A stretch of DNA of 64,000 nt from Costus lasius (Eukaryota > Streptophyta > Magnoliopsida > Zingiberales > Costaceae): NCBI GenBank assembly GCA_027563935.2, contig CM050449.1:46784507-46848506 (forward strand), given 5' to 3'. Below, piece after piece: positions 35,697 to 47,228 of the stretch. The notes beneath the pieces are model-generated. The model did not search any database, had not been told where the DNA came from, and was given only the letters and a program-made list of their open reading frames with translations. The position numbers and the translations under genes were made by a program. Every line of letters begins with the position of its first letter. Position 1 is the first letter of the stretch.

Positions 35697-38240
35697 TGTC
35701 ACACCCCTAGAAGATGGTAAGAAATTCATATCATAAAAAAAATTTTGCTATATACACCCATGATCAATATTCGATAACCTATTTAACATGACTCAAAAAT
35801 ATACTTTTTGTCTTCTTTTAGGAGGAAACAACAACTCAAACCACTCAATATAACAATTCAAAATTTCATCCTAATAATCATAATCCATTAGATCAAACCA
35901 TACATTCTATTACAAAACCATAGTATTTACAAACACTAAAAACAATATCATAGATGAGTCATCAAGTTTACATACTCAATATGTCAAACCCAAAGTATAT
36001 ATCATCACATACAAGTCATGGATCTTCTCCAACTTATCTAACAAGCACCAAAAACAACTTTTATGCATTAGTCACAAATGTGTACATGTGCAAAACACAA
36101 AACACAACTCATTATATCCTCTGCAACCTTCCACATAACTTGTAGCCCAACAGTAACCTGTAAGGAGGTTAGAAGGCAAGGATTGAGCAGAATGCTAAGC
36201 AAGTAAATCAAATGCCGAAAACAAGATAGGTCATACCAAGTTATTCACAATGGGTCTCCACATGGTTCCATAAGTAATATCAAATGGAAACAAACATAAA
36301 AATGGTAAGCAATAGTGACATGGTAAGTAATAGTGGTATGGTAAACAATAGTGAAATAATGAGCATATTGTCATGGTAAGCATATTAAAAGTAGCAAACC
36401 CCAAGAGGCATATAGTTACATGGTAAGCATAAAGATCACAAAGAAGAATCAATCCAAAGATATATATCATGCACAACATAGTCAGAATAGTGGGAAATCA
36501 CAAATAACATAATCTTCCACATCTTGAAGTATATTCCACCCTTGTCAAGGTGAAACCAAAACATATGCCAGCTGGAGCTGTCATGGCTCCTCATATCAGA
36601 GATAGTGGGATTCAAGAGATGGCTTCCATGGATTCAAGAGGTGGCCCCCATTATTTATATTGTGGCACTTTATTCCATGTAGCACTTTGCTCCACACTAT
36701 CAATCTGTTCCCATTTCTGGGCGTATAGTCTAACATATGCCGGCTGGAGCTATCATGGCTCCTCATATTAGAGATAGTGGGATTCAAGAGGTGGCTCCCA
36801 TGGATTCAAGAGGTGTCCCCTATTATTTCTAATGTGTTACTTTGTTCCATGTAGCACTTTTTTCCTCAACTATCAATCTCTTCCCATATCTGGGCTCATA
36901 ATGAAATTCCCACTAGCATTCATACATAAAATGGTGAAGTGGGTTCATTGACATAGGTATCAAATCCTCAAACAGGGGAATCATAATCATAACATAGATA
37001 CATGTGACAAATGGTTGTATAGAGACATATGTATCAATAGATTTCACATATACACATGTGAGGTCAAGAAACCCAAAATTTAGCAAATCTGGAGCTTGTT
37101 TACTATGGACTTCCAATCCATCATATGAAATCATGTTTGTACGATCTTTATGTCAATACAAAGGATTTTTTGAATCTAGTTTTCAGGAAAATAAATTTTA
37201 CTTCAAACGGAGTTCAAGGCAAGAAGTTATGATTTATGAAGTAACAATAGGTTAGAATCTTGACAAGAGAATTTCAGGATTTCTAGGGTTCGGTAGAATT
37301 TTGATTATAAATTCATTTATGATCCAATTCATACAAATAAAGTCTCTACGTGAAGGTTATGGAGAGAGCGTGATATCAAAATACTCACTTTGCATATTTA
37401 TGGTCACATAATGAGAACCTAAATCAACAAATAGACAAAGGTCAAAACAGTGAAAATAGATTTACAGGGTCGGAATGAATTGATGTAACAGGGTCCATAA
37501 CCTATTCGAAAGTATTCAAACTCTGAATCAAACGAAAGATAATTGAGCCTTCTTTCCAATGAGTCTGATTTCATACGATTTGGGTTAGGGAATCCAAAGT
37601 TATGCTAATTTAAGTGAAGAAAGGTTAGGTTTACTTCTCATAAGCAATCATGGTCTTTTAACCTAGCATTTATCATTCTTCCAAGAACTGAATTTAACCA
37701 AATCATGGACACTAGAAGTAAATTGAAATCCAGTATCATGAAAGAAGATTTCTCATAAAGTTGAAGCAATAGGCAAAACAGTACAAAGGAAGAAGAAGAA
37801 CTTGCCTAATATGCCCAAAATCACTTTCTAGTGGATTTCTCCCTTTTTTTCTTCCTCTTCCCTTTCGTAAGATTTCTTCTCCCCCAAGGCTAGAACGAAG
37901 CAAAAGGGAGGCTTGACAAAAATCTCAATGCTTACCTCCTCAAGCATGAGGAGATGAGGTGTACGCAAGAAGGTACTTCCAATAGCATGAGGTGGCAAAG
38001 TTATTTCCCTTTATGCCCTCTTAGTTGAGTTCAATTTCACTTATATCCTTTTGCTATATTTTAAATTTTCTCCTACCATCAGAAGTAGAATTTCTTCACC
38101 TCTTTCTCTCCACTTAACTTCTTAAAGCTCTTTCATTTTAATCAGCAATTAGAAAAGTACTACAACAAGAAGATCATATTACATACCATTTCCACAACAA
38201 GCACAAATGACTATTCTTTTTTTTTTTAAGGGTGTTATAG
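35697..38240 (-). repeat. LTR on the minus strand (about 2544 bp)
   Basis: Bounded by TGTCACACCCCT at the left and AAGGGTGTTATA at the right; the right end has probably mutated from TGT/ACA to TAT/ATA. It is AT-rich and without convincing ORFs. It holds a 172-bp tandem duplication (36560-36903). Confidence 0.55.
36560..36903. repeat. 172-bp tandem duplication
   Basis: Two adjacent copies (36560-36731 and 36732-36903) both start AACATATGCC and share GGAGCT.TCATGGCTCCTCAT, GATAGTGGGATTCAAGAG and TTCCATGTAGCACTTT. A shorter unit, GGATTCAAGAG, is itself repeated inside each copy. Confidence 0.85.
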
Positions 38241-39960
38241 GCACCTTAGCCCCTCGCTCTTAACTCATGTTCATATTTATATTTCAATAAATGACACTAA
38301 TATTATTAGAGTTGCTTGATATTTCTCAAATATAAGAAATTATAATAATGCCTATGGAATACTTTGGTTATTCTTTGATGGCACTATTGTTATTATATTT
38401 GCTTGAGGTGAGTTCATGATGTCAAGACATGACATAAATCTAGGATAACATAAACGCTTTAAAATTAAACCTCATAAAACAAGTTGCCTACCATGTATAG
38501 GGTGCTACTAGCCACCACTTTTCTTAGTCATGTGGGTTAGGATGTGGTATATATTTGTTGTACCTTTTGCTTAGGTACAATAACTAATGCAATGGCCATG
38601 CAAATTCTAATACATATGCACTCAAAAATTGGCATACTTAATTTAACCAAGGTAGGACTTATTTTAGTTTTGAAATAGTACAGATCATATATTTGAAAAT
38701 GTATAGAGAAAAATGAAAGAAATGGCTAAAGCTTAAAATTTGAAGCATAAAGATAAAAAAAATTAATATATTTAAAGATTACATGGAAACACAAACACAT
38801 TGAAAAAGTAGAAAGATGAACAACTCTAACAATTTTCATCATCTTTAAAGATTGAAATTAAAATAAGTAATGCAAGAAGAAATATAATCACTCGAGCTCA
38901 AAAGCAGGGATTGGAAAACTATCAGAAAGGCCCGTGCCAGTCTTGAATGTGATTTTGCCACAAGAAGGATCATCTATATACATTTCAATAACAGAGAGCC
39001 ATAACATGAGCTCCTTTGTCTTGACCCCCTGTCATCTTCTTCATCTTACGCTCCTCCACAAAGACAGTGACCTCAGTGGCGTAAGACACTTGCCGCTTTA
39101 TCTTTTTAAAAGTATGATCTTTTTTCTTTGCCTGAATCAACCAAATTTGTGATAGGAAGAAAAAAAAATTTTCTTTTTAAAAGTATGATCTTTTTTCTTT
39201 GCCGTTATGGTAATTTGTGAAAAATTTTTAAAAGTATGATCTTTTTTCTTTGCCGTTATGGTAATTTGTGATAGGAAGAAAAAGAAATTTTCTGGTCACT
39301 GATGGTGAGCTGAGCAAATAAAACGTTGACTGTGCTATTTGCTTGGCGTTGACCGTGTCCATCACGCTTGCCAGATTCATTTATATAGCTATTCCTCTAG
39401 CTACATAGCGGCAGGTTAATTTGGTACATTAATTAATTAATAAATTAATTATCCCAATTAATCCCAACACCATATATATAACTATATACACGCTATGCAG
39501 CGTTGGCTGTCAAAATAATTAAAATTAACTATAAAAATTAAGTACATAATTATATGATGACATATTGGCTATATTTCTTTTCTACTCTGCTCACTGCCGC
39601 ATTGCAGATTGCAGAGCACTTGCTTAATATATATATATTTTTTTTCTACATACAATTATAAGTGCTCTATTTTATTTTTTTAACATACAATTATAACTTC
39701 TTTAATTTATCTTAATGAGCAATAATATATCTTGCCTATATATATCTCCCATATACCAAATCAAAAGTACTTCCCATAAACTCCTCCAAAAAGTTGGAAA
39801 GAAGGTAGCATTAAATGTAAATTCGTAATTAAAACACAAGCACGTATATATAAAAAAAAAGCTACCATGTGATTTATATATTATTTATAGATGAACTAAG
39901 ATTGTAGTCAACTTTGAGTATATATCTAGTAAATAGACATTTTAGGGTACAAAATCACTA
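38241..39960. other. AT-rich non-coding interval
   Basis: No recognisable gene or LTR. It contains TAATTAATTAAT-type simple sequence near 39427-39450, long A/T runs and the direct repeats at 39102-39263. It is either old decayed element sequence or host intergenic DNA. Confidence 0.5.
39102..39263. repeat. Three direct repeats of a ~30-bp unit
   Basis: The unit around AAAAGTATGATC followed by TTTTTTCTTTGCC occurs at about 39102, 39173 and 39224. The flanks GGTAATTTGTGA and GATAGGAAGAAAAA are also partly repeated, so blocks of 50-70 bp were duplicated. Confidence 0.85.
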
Positions 39961-40032
39961 GCACCAGTGGTCTAGTGGTAGAATAATATCCTGCCACGGT
40001 ACAAACCCGGGTTTCGATTCCCGGCTGGTGCA
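39961..40032 (+). tRNA. tRNA-Gly(GCC)-like, probably decayed
   Basis: The acceptor arms GCACCAG and CTGGTGC pair fully. The anticodon loop CTGCCAC gives anticodon GCC, and the T-stem CCGGG/CCCGG is intact. The T loop is TTTCGATT, one T more than the usual seven bases. The anticodon stem ATATC/GGTAC has an A-C mismatch and a T-G pair. From what I know of functional tRNA-Gly(GCC), these are transitions away from the canonical sequence. A pseudo-tRNA is more likely than an active gene. No intron is visible. Confidence 0.7.
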
Positions 40033-40471
40033 TTTTGTTTTATTTCATAATTTGATTTCACAAATTAGGAAAGGAAATTAAATCTAATTTACATAAGTTC
40101 CCATAAGAATCCATTTGCAATTGGTTTTTTATTCACAACCACATTGGTTTATATAAAGAACCCAAGTCTACTCAGTTGATATTTATGGCTAAATCAATAA
40201 ATGCTTTAAATTTAATACTCTATTATAATAATAAGGAAAAATCATGATTTTAAATTATTTTAATGTTAAAAATCTATTTGTCTTCCGACATGTCCCCATC
40301 CTCCCCACTCATTGCCTTTACTACCCTAATGCTTTCACCGCGGATGTAACCTTTGTTACAACAAATAGTATTAACTCCTTCCCCAAGTGATCCTCTACCT
40401 TTTCTCCATTAATTTCGCCTTCGTCACGCCATCAGAGAAGCCCAAACCTTTCGGCAAAAAGAGAATGTACT
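40033..40471. other. Non-coding interval left of the solo LTR
   Basis: AT-rich; no gene recognised. With 42290 onwards it forms the pre-insertion sequence of the solo LTR. Confidence 0.5.
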
Positions 40472-40476
40472 CTTAG

Positions 40477-42284
40477 TGTGAGACCCTGGGAATACTTGGG
40501 TTATACCCTAGCCCATCCCATGGATTCAGCGGGATTTTGAGAAGGGATGAAGGAGCTTGACGGGGAGTTAGGCTAGTGTTGCAGGGAGCCTACTAGAGGA
40601 GTTAGGTTACTGACACTGTGTTAAGTATGTTCTTGCAGGTACATCGAAACATCTTATCCTTAGGCATGGCCTGGGGGTGCTTTGGAATACTGAGGAGTCA
40701 CTTTGAAGTTTTGGAGCATGGTTAACTTAACCATGGTTAGCTTAACCATGGTTAGCTTAACCATGGTTAGCTTAACCATGGTCAGCTTAACCATGGTCAC
40801 TGGACATGACTGGGTTCGATCGGGGTTCAATTCTGAGTCCTATGGGCTGATCTATGTGGCCTAGGACATGAAGGGAATTAATTGGATTGTTATTTAAGTG
40901 GGCACATGTTTAGCATGTGGCAACTTAGAGGCAAGATCCAATAAGATTTGAAATTGAGATACAATAAGGGACTAATGGGTTTTCTCTTCATAACCCACTT
41001 GGATCCAATACTTGGGCGAGTTCATGGCTTGGGCGGACATCAAGAGTTCATGGCGTGGTTCCCCTTGCTCGGCCAAGCTTGGTTCAAGCTTGTGGATGAG
41101 TTTGAATCTCCACCGAAATAGGTAGGAGCTTCCCTATTCCTTCTCCATGGCGCGGCTCCAATTAAACTTGGCATTTGAATTGGTGACTAGGGGCTAGTCT
41201 ATAAGAGGAGGCGCTTGGCGAACTTGAAGGAGGCTGATGAACCTTGGTGCAACGAAGTGCTGTCCAATTGGCGAGTGAGAGGCTTGCTTTTCCTAGAGGC
41301 GAGGAAGAACACTTGAAGAGGAGCGGCATTGCTTTGGCGAGTCCTTGGAGGGCAAGGACCTCAACCGGCGATCACTTCCTCTTCTTCTTCATCACCGGCG
41401 ATCACCTTTGGGTGGCGGCACCTTGCTGTCCACTAGGTGGTCTTGGCGGCTTGTGCTTGGAGGCAAGCACAAGGGGGGAGACGACATCAACAATCACCCT
41501 AGGGCCTTCCACCCTAGGGTCCGATCCACAAGAGCTTGCTCTTGTGCAGTTTGAAGGGCGCGGCTACTTGGAGGGAGAGAGCCGAAAGCTTGCATCTTGT
41601 ATTCATTGCTTTGCTTTGGTATAAACCCTTAAACCTTTGTGTGTGACGATTGTTGATTATAGCATATATATATATATTGATTGGTATCTCTACCCGAGGT
41701 TGGGAGAGGCCTTCCTCATATCCGAGACTAGTGTGTTCTTGGTGTTGTGTTTTCATCGTTTGGATTGTTGAGCTTTAGGCTTGGAGTAGGCGCAAGCTTA
41801 GTGCTTGTCTTGCTCAAAGTCTCGTTGTGTAGTTGTGGATATACCTGTTTAGGGTTTCCGTACAGGCCGGTAGTTAATTGAGTGTTAAGGTTTGAGCATA
41901 TGTCTAGTGCTCTTTGATCTACGATAGATCACCTTGCTTGTGTGCGATACCTGCCAGTGAAATCTTGTGAGTTTCAGGGCGCACAAGGTGTGCAAAGTGG
42001 TTAGTGGCAGAGGAAGAGCCTAACCCGCCACCTTGCTTCAGTATTGCTTGCATCAGAGATTCGGCCACACTGCTTCAGTCAGCTTAGAGGGTTAGTTGAT
42101 TAGGTAGAGTTAGGGGAGAGTGCTATTCTATTGAGAGACGATCTGTAGTGAGTGCGCATTGTATTTACTTTCACGTTTCCGCATAGTACATATTGGTAGG
42201 AGTGTTAGCTGACAGTTTACGTAGAGGTTGTGTAAATTGTGCTATCATGCTCTAGTTTTAGGCGTGAAAAATTGGGGCGTGACA
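40477..42284 (+). mobile_element. Solo LTR (1808 bp) with target duplications
   Basis: Begins TGTGAGACCCTGGG and ends GGGGCGTGACA, flanked by CTTAG at 40472-40476 and 42285-42289. There is no PBS or coding sequence next to it, so it is a solo LTR left by LTR-LTR recombination. The ends resemble Ty3/gypsy LTRs. CTATAAGAGGAGG near 41199 is a plausible TATA box. The ORF at 41244-41624 lies downstream of it and has no recognised domain; I take it as chance. The orientation is assigned from the TATA box. Confidence 0.88.
40717..40799. repeat. 15-bp minisatellite, near-palindromic
   Basis: Five units of CATGGTTAGCTTAAC or close variants plus a partial sixth (units at 40717, 40732, 40747, 40762, 40777 and 40792). 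CCATGG recurs at each junction. CCATGGTTA and TAACCATGG are inverted, so adjacent units can form hairpins. Confidence 0.92.
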
Positions 42285-42794
42285 CTTAGGGTAGCAAATC
42301 CATTAATTTTGAGCTCCTGCCACTATCTTCCCCGCCAAATCAAAGCAAAGAGGCAACTGAGTTTAAATGGTGACTTCCAATTATTGGAATTGATACAATT
42401 TATCAATTTGGAGTGGACAAATTCTATAGATGATGGCTAGGAGCATGAGGACGAGTTATGGCATCAAGTGTCCTTGAAATCCTTTGTGATTTGATTAAGA
42501 TTTCATCGAATTCTTGTCAGTGAGCTTTTGGGAAAAATTGTAGGCAAATAAAATTTTTGGACAAAAAAATATGTATATATAAAAAAATTGGTTTTTGCTT
42601 CCCTTGATGATCCATACATGATGCGACTATGTGCAAGATGGTAAACATACCTTCACAACATGATTGACATTGTTAGCTGACAAGTTGTAGGTGCTCAAGT
42701 GTTTGTCCTCAATACGTATCCACACAATGACCCCTTAAAGATCACTCACTTCGTTCATAGTGCTAGCCTCGAAAGCAAGTATCCAAGCCTTGGA

Positions 42795-43079
42795 GAATTT
42801 TCTCCTTGAGGCTCATGGTGAGGAGAGGAAGAAGAAGGAGGGCAACATTGCATAAGGAGTAGAGGGAGAAGGGGGTAGAAGGGTAGAGAGAGAAGATAGA
42901 ATAATGTATCTTGCCCGAAGGAGCAGAGGGAGAAGGAGGGCAACATTGCAAAATTTTCTCCTTGTTGGTCATGGCAGGGAGAGGAAGAAGAAGGAGGGCA
43001 ATAACACACAAGGACCAGAGGGAGAAGGGGGTGGATGGCTAGAGAGAGAAGAGAGAATAGTGTAATGCATCTTGCCCCA
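42795..43079. repeat. ~164-bp imperfect tandem duplication
   Basis: The blocks at about 42795 and 42959 both read AATTTTCTCCTTG, then GGAGAGGAAGAAGAAGGAGG, AGAGGGAGAAGGGGGT and CTTGCCC. It is purine-rich on the + strand. The second copy is shorter. Confidence 0.8.
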
Positions 43080-43093
43080 ACCCATTGCTTGCT

Positions 43094-43101
43094 TATTTAT
43101 A
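43094..43101 (-). promoter_or_regulatory. Possible TATA box of a minus-strand LTR
   Basis: TATTTATA on + reads TATAAATA on the minus strand. Pyrimidine-rich transcribed-leader-like sequence lies downstream on that strand. Confidence 0.35.
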
Positions 43102-44427
43102 CATAGCCAAGTGCTTCCCACCCGGCATGGTCAACGGGCCATGCCCTTAATTTGTGTGCTTTCACAATGCACAAATTGATAGATGAGATAAGCCTTTTAA
43201 TTGAAGGCAATTCAATGAGAATACCCTACTCAATTTGTCCAACCCACTTCTTGCGCCTCTTTCACTGAAACCGGCCTCACTGGGTCTTGAGACAGGGGAT
43301 GTAAAATGTGTGTCAAAAATAGCAACGAGAAACCACGAGAAAGCAATATGGAAAGAGCAAGGATCTCATTTTAGGGCAACACAAAAGAAGAAGTAACAAT
43401 GACACCCAATCTACAATATTAGACCTTACTAACCTCTTAGCGAGATAGCGATTTCAAGCTTTGCACAAATGAGCGTAGTGGACTATGCGCCGATCCAGCT
43501 CGTGCGCCTATGAACCATCACTAGAGAGAAAGAGAGCTAACCACATCGCCGGCACATGGATGCTCGTGGTTTAAGGGGAAAACAAATTCACAATAAGGAC
43601 GCAACGAAAATGAAAAAATAGGAGAACATGATGCTCTGAATAGCGATTTACTTCTTGAAATTAGAAAGCAATTACAACCGAGGAAAGAGGAGGATCAGGC
43701 CTCCAGAAGGGAAGAACACCTTAATCCAAACACTCTTACCTCTCTATGGTGCGCTCCTATCACACAAGTAAGCTAAAAGAAAAGACTAGTTTCCAGCTCC
43801 CTTTTATAGATTAAGGGAGGGAATATCATACCTTGCACATGTCTACTTTCATTAACAACTTATGATAAAGATCCTTTTCTGGTTCTTTGTGCTGATGTGG
43901 CATCAAACACATGGGTCGAATGACCTCCATTTGGGTGGATGAGGGGCTAATGAGCCCCCAAATAATAGTCCGAGGTTGGCTTATGCATTGTGAATGTCAT
44001 AGCATGGTTGTTCCAGACTCTCTTGGCCTTCCTAGGGGGAGTAGATCCTTGCCCAGATGGATGTCATCAATCATCATCGAAGTGGAGTCGTTAAGGTGAT
44101 TTCGGGAGTTCTGAGCCTTTCATGGCTAGGCCATGCAAGATTCCATGGTCGTGATGGGGAGATTTCTGGAGTTCCAAATCCTTCTAGGCCGTGATGGGGT
44201 TCACGCCTAGGCACTGTGCACATGTGCATTATTGCCGAGCCATTCACGATATGGCCATGCATTTGTTCACGTCTAGACTCCGCACTTTCATCCGAATCTA
44301 TAGAGCCTTTCACGGCCTCACTATGAATTTCTTCACGGTAGTGATGGTCTTGGCCAAAATTATTTATGGCTGATTTCTATTTTGGAATTTCTCCATCTTT
44401 GATGCTTGACCTTCCTACATCAATCCC

Positions 44428-45362
44428 CTATGGGTTTGAAGAGTTCATCTCCGGAGAACTAAGTGATTGTGCCTCAGCAACAAGAGGCTCCTCTAGTGGG
44501 TCATGGTAGGGTAGAAGATCTCTGACATTGAAGACTAGATTGACTCCTATGCTCACCAATAGGACCAGGACATAGGTGTTAGAGCCGACTTGCTGTAAGA
44601 CCACATATGGCCCAATGTATTGTGCTTGGAGCCTAAAATGTGCCCGATTCGCCACTCGCTCAGGGTGGATGTGCACCATCACCAAGTCACCTGCATAAAA
44701 GTGCTGTGGCCTATGATGTTCGTTGGCCTTTATTTCATTCTTAGTATTGCCTATAAAGATTTGATGCTGAATTTCATCATGCAAACTTGTTATGTGATGG
44801 ACAAAGGAATATGCATGCTCATACATGTGGGAATCTAGGAGAAGGTCATGCAAGTCAATCAGTTTGCATAGTTGTTGGACAAGGATAACTTGGAAGAGAC
44901 TCAATTTGGTAGACCGATTGACTGCTATTATATGCGAATTTTGTAATAGGGAGCATAGTGTCTCAACTCCTCGAGTGATCGCCCACAAGACACCGAAGCA
45001 AGTTGCCTAAACTCTGGTTGATAACCTCTTTTTGAACATCGGTTTGTGGGTGATAGGCCATCAAAAATAACAAGGTACTTCCTACTAGTGCCCATAGTGA
45101 TCATTAGAAATGGCTAACAAAGAGGGTATTGTGATCGGATACTATAGACAGAGGAAGTCCATAGAGGCGTACAACCTCACGGGCAAAGAGATTTGTGACA
45201 TGAGATGCATCCGTTGTCTTTGTACGGAAGATGAAGTGGTTAATTTTCTTGAATCGACCAACTACTACGTAGATTGAGTCGATTCGAGATGTAGTACTGG
45301 GTAGGCCAAGAACAAAGTCTATGCTAAGGTGCTCTATCCTTGGCGCTTCTCCACATCGCCTT
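44428..45362 (-). pseudogene. Ty3/gypsy integrase C-terminal remnant
   Basis: Reading leftwards on the minus strand: IEHLSIDFVLGLPSTTSRID and ARVVRLYGLPLSIVSDHN-type integrase core sequence (45340-45104), a damaged stretch, then GDLVMVHIHPERVANRAHFR and FNVRDLLPYHDPLEEPLV to a stop at 44428. It resembles the chromovirus integrase at 34.2-35.0 kb but is diverged, and the catalytic region is frameshifted. The upstream part is cut at 45363 by a copia LTR fragment. Not functional. Confidence 0.8.
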
Positions 45363-46558
45363 TGTTGGGAAACCCCAGGGATTTTAAAATTTAACAGACA
45401 TACACAGCAGAAGCAATCCCTGAAACAGGTCAGTCCCAAAAACCCAGAAGATCATGTGATGGGACGGAATTGATACGGTGAGTAAGAGATGATAACTTGA
45501 AGCGAAGCAAACGAATGCGATATAAGCGCCCAAGTGTGCACCCTCTGCAGTCTCGCACACAAACGATGCTCGAGTTCTCTTCTTCCACGCCAAGTGCTAA
45601 CCTCGGGAAGAAGATACATGCCTTGAGAGTTCTCCTCAAGCACTTACGCCAACCACAATAAGGATGCGCCAAGAGGATAGAAAAGGACGAAGATACTGCC
45701 AAGGTCTAACCTTACAAACGCCAAGAAGAGAGGAAGGAGGAAGATGTCGTCGAGCTCCAAGCATGCAAATCACCAAGAGGAGAAGATGTCTGAGCTCTCC
45801 CAACCCCATGTAATCTCCTCGTCTCTTCTTCCTTTATAGAAAACATGGTGCCCCTTCAAATTCTAAGTTAAATGCAAAATTAAATCCTGAATTAAATTTC
45901 CATTATGGCTCTTATTAGCATTAAATGTAGAATTAAATTCAGAATTAAATGTAGAATTAAATTCTTGTTATAGCTCTTAATAACATTAAATGCATAATTA
46001 AATTTTGAATTAAATTCTCATTATAACTATTGTGCCCATTCAACTTATCCTCATGGCCCATTGGGCCATGCTACAATTCATTTGGCCCATTGGGCCCATG
46101 TAACCCTAGTTAAATATGGCTAACTGTAATTAACACAGGGTCAACCTGCCAAAAGTGAAGTTTAGCTCCAATAAGTCACTTCCATCTCTTCAGGCACATT
46201 GACGCTAATGAAATCTCCCAAATAGATCTGAGTTATCCAATAACTCGATCATAAGGCTACTCGATCAATATGAGAACTCGAGTATCAAGGTGTGCAACCC
46301 TATAGGTTCCTCTAACGTTGGCAGTGATGAACTCAAGTCATCGCAAGCAGAGAGTGGCATCTAATAGTGCATCGCTGCTACCCAAGTCTTTGTAATGGAT
46401 ATCAACATCGACATCCCATCATTGCAACAAGATACCAATGCATTACAGTCTCTTTTCCAAACTAATATCCCATTGGATAAAGTGTGCCACCACTTTATTT
46501 TCACACAATCTCATGGTCATGACAAAATCAGGCTTTCACTTGGGTATGGCCATATACT
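45363..46558 (-). repeat. Truncated copia LTR, minus strand (D/E family)
   Basis: On the + strand it begins TGTTGGGAAACCCC like 59923 and follows that LTR through CAAGTGTGCACCCTCTG, ACTCGATCATAAGG and ATGGATATC. It breaks off after GGGTATGGCCATA at about 46556, about 600-700 bp before the expected end. TTTATAG near 45833 corresponds to the TATA region. Confidence 0.8.
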
Positions 46559-47228
46559 TTCGTTCGTCAATTGCTCGCTAATTAGGCAACCAAAAAGAGG
46601 GCTTTTATATTCTTCTAATTCGCCTCCCTCTTAGCTTCATAAAATGTATTTTCTTGCCTTTTTTGGACTTTTCATGAGCTCAAAATCGAAAGAAAACTAG
46701 ATGGAACTCAGAGTCATAATCGTGATCACGGGCGAACCCTAATGCGTTCACCCGCATGTGAAGTATTATGTGAAGTTCTGCAAAATATAAATTATAGGTG
46801 AACACCTCCGTGTTCATCAATCCGTGAAGTATTCTATTCATTTATGTACAAATTCTCTTTGATGGAATCACGGCCGAACACCAAGATCTTGGGTTAGCCT
46901 TGAAGTGTTCTGTGCAATTTCAAACTTGCATGCAAATCACGGGTGAACCCCCGGTGTGTTCACCTAGCCGTGATTTTCAAGTGAACTCCGATTGATCCCA
47001 AATTTGCTGTGTAGGCTTGTCTCCTCATAAGGAATCACCTCATGACTTTAAAATCTCCAAAGGACTCCAAAAATAAGTGATTTTACTTGAAATTGTATAA
47101 AGATAAGAAAAATTGATGATTCTGAAGCAAACAAATAAATAAGCCTAAATAGAGCATAAAAATATTAAAATTAGCCTCGTTTTGAGATAAAGTACTGCTA
47201 GAAATCACTGTCAAAATGCATGGTATCA
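46559..47228 (-). repeat. Athila-type 3' LTR, truncated
   Basis: On the minus strand, GAGGACAAGCAAAGATCTAA and a purine stretch lead to TGATACCATGCATTTTG, which fits the 3' end of Athila/Tat elements. A palindrome array lies at 46730-46985, about 240 bp into the LTR. Confidence 0.6.
46730..46985. repeat. Palindrome array (TCACGGG-GAAC / GTTCACC-CGTGA type)
   Basis: About four units, each with an arm such as ATCACGGGCGAACCC and, 8-15 bases later, GTTCACCCGCATGTGAAG, then AAGTATTCT or similar. The arm type is shared with the array at 50375-50845 of the same element. Confidence 0.75.

Larger units (their letters stand above)
35618..38240 (-). mobile_element. 5' end of an LTR element on the minus strand (LTR, PBS)
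   Basis: On the minus strand this reads LTR (38240 to 35697), spacer, tRNA-Met PBS TGGTATCAGAG (35692-35682), then about 65 bp of internal sequence before the junction with the truncated chromovirus LTR. The LTR ends are TGTCACACCC on the left and GGGTGTTATA on the right, an imperfect inverted pair resembling TGTAACACCC-type plant gypsy LTRs. No coding part remains, so the superfamily is a guess. Confidence 0.6.
42290..44427. other. Unassigned interval, probably decayed minus-strand LTR
   Basis: No gene recognised. It holds an imperfect tandem duplication (42795-43079), a minus-strand TATA-like box (43094-43101) and a cluster of CACGGCC/GTGATGG repeats at about 44095-44345. CTACATCA ending at 44422 would be the start TGATGTAG of a minus-strand LTR next to the gypsy integrase. 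The far end of such an LTR is not clear. Confidence 0.45.

Noticed and set aside
38934..39152. Possible small host gene in the AT-rich interval
   Set aside because: Short, no domain, and it runs into the recent direct repeats.
40717..40799. CRISPR-like array
   Set aside because: The units are contiguous without spacers and the sequence is eukaryotic; it is a minisatellite.
41244..41624. 126-codon ORF in the solo LTR
   Set aside because: Low-complexity composition, within an LTR downstream of its TATA-like box, and no recognisable domain.
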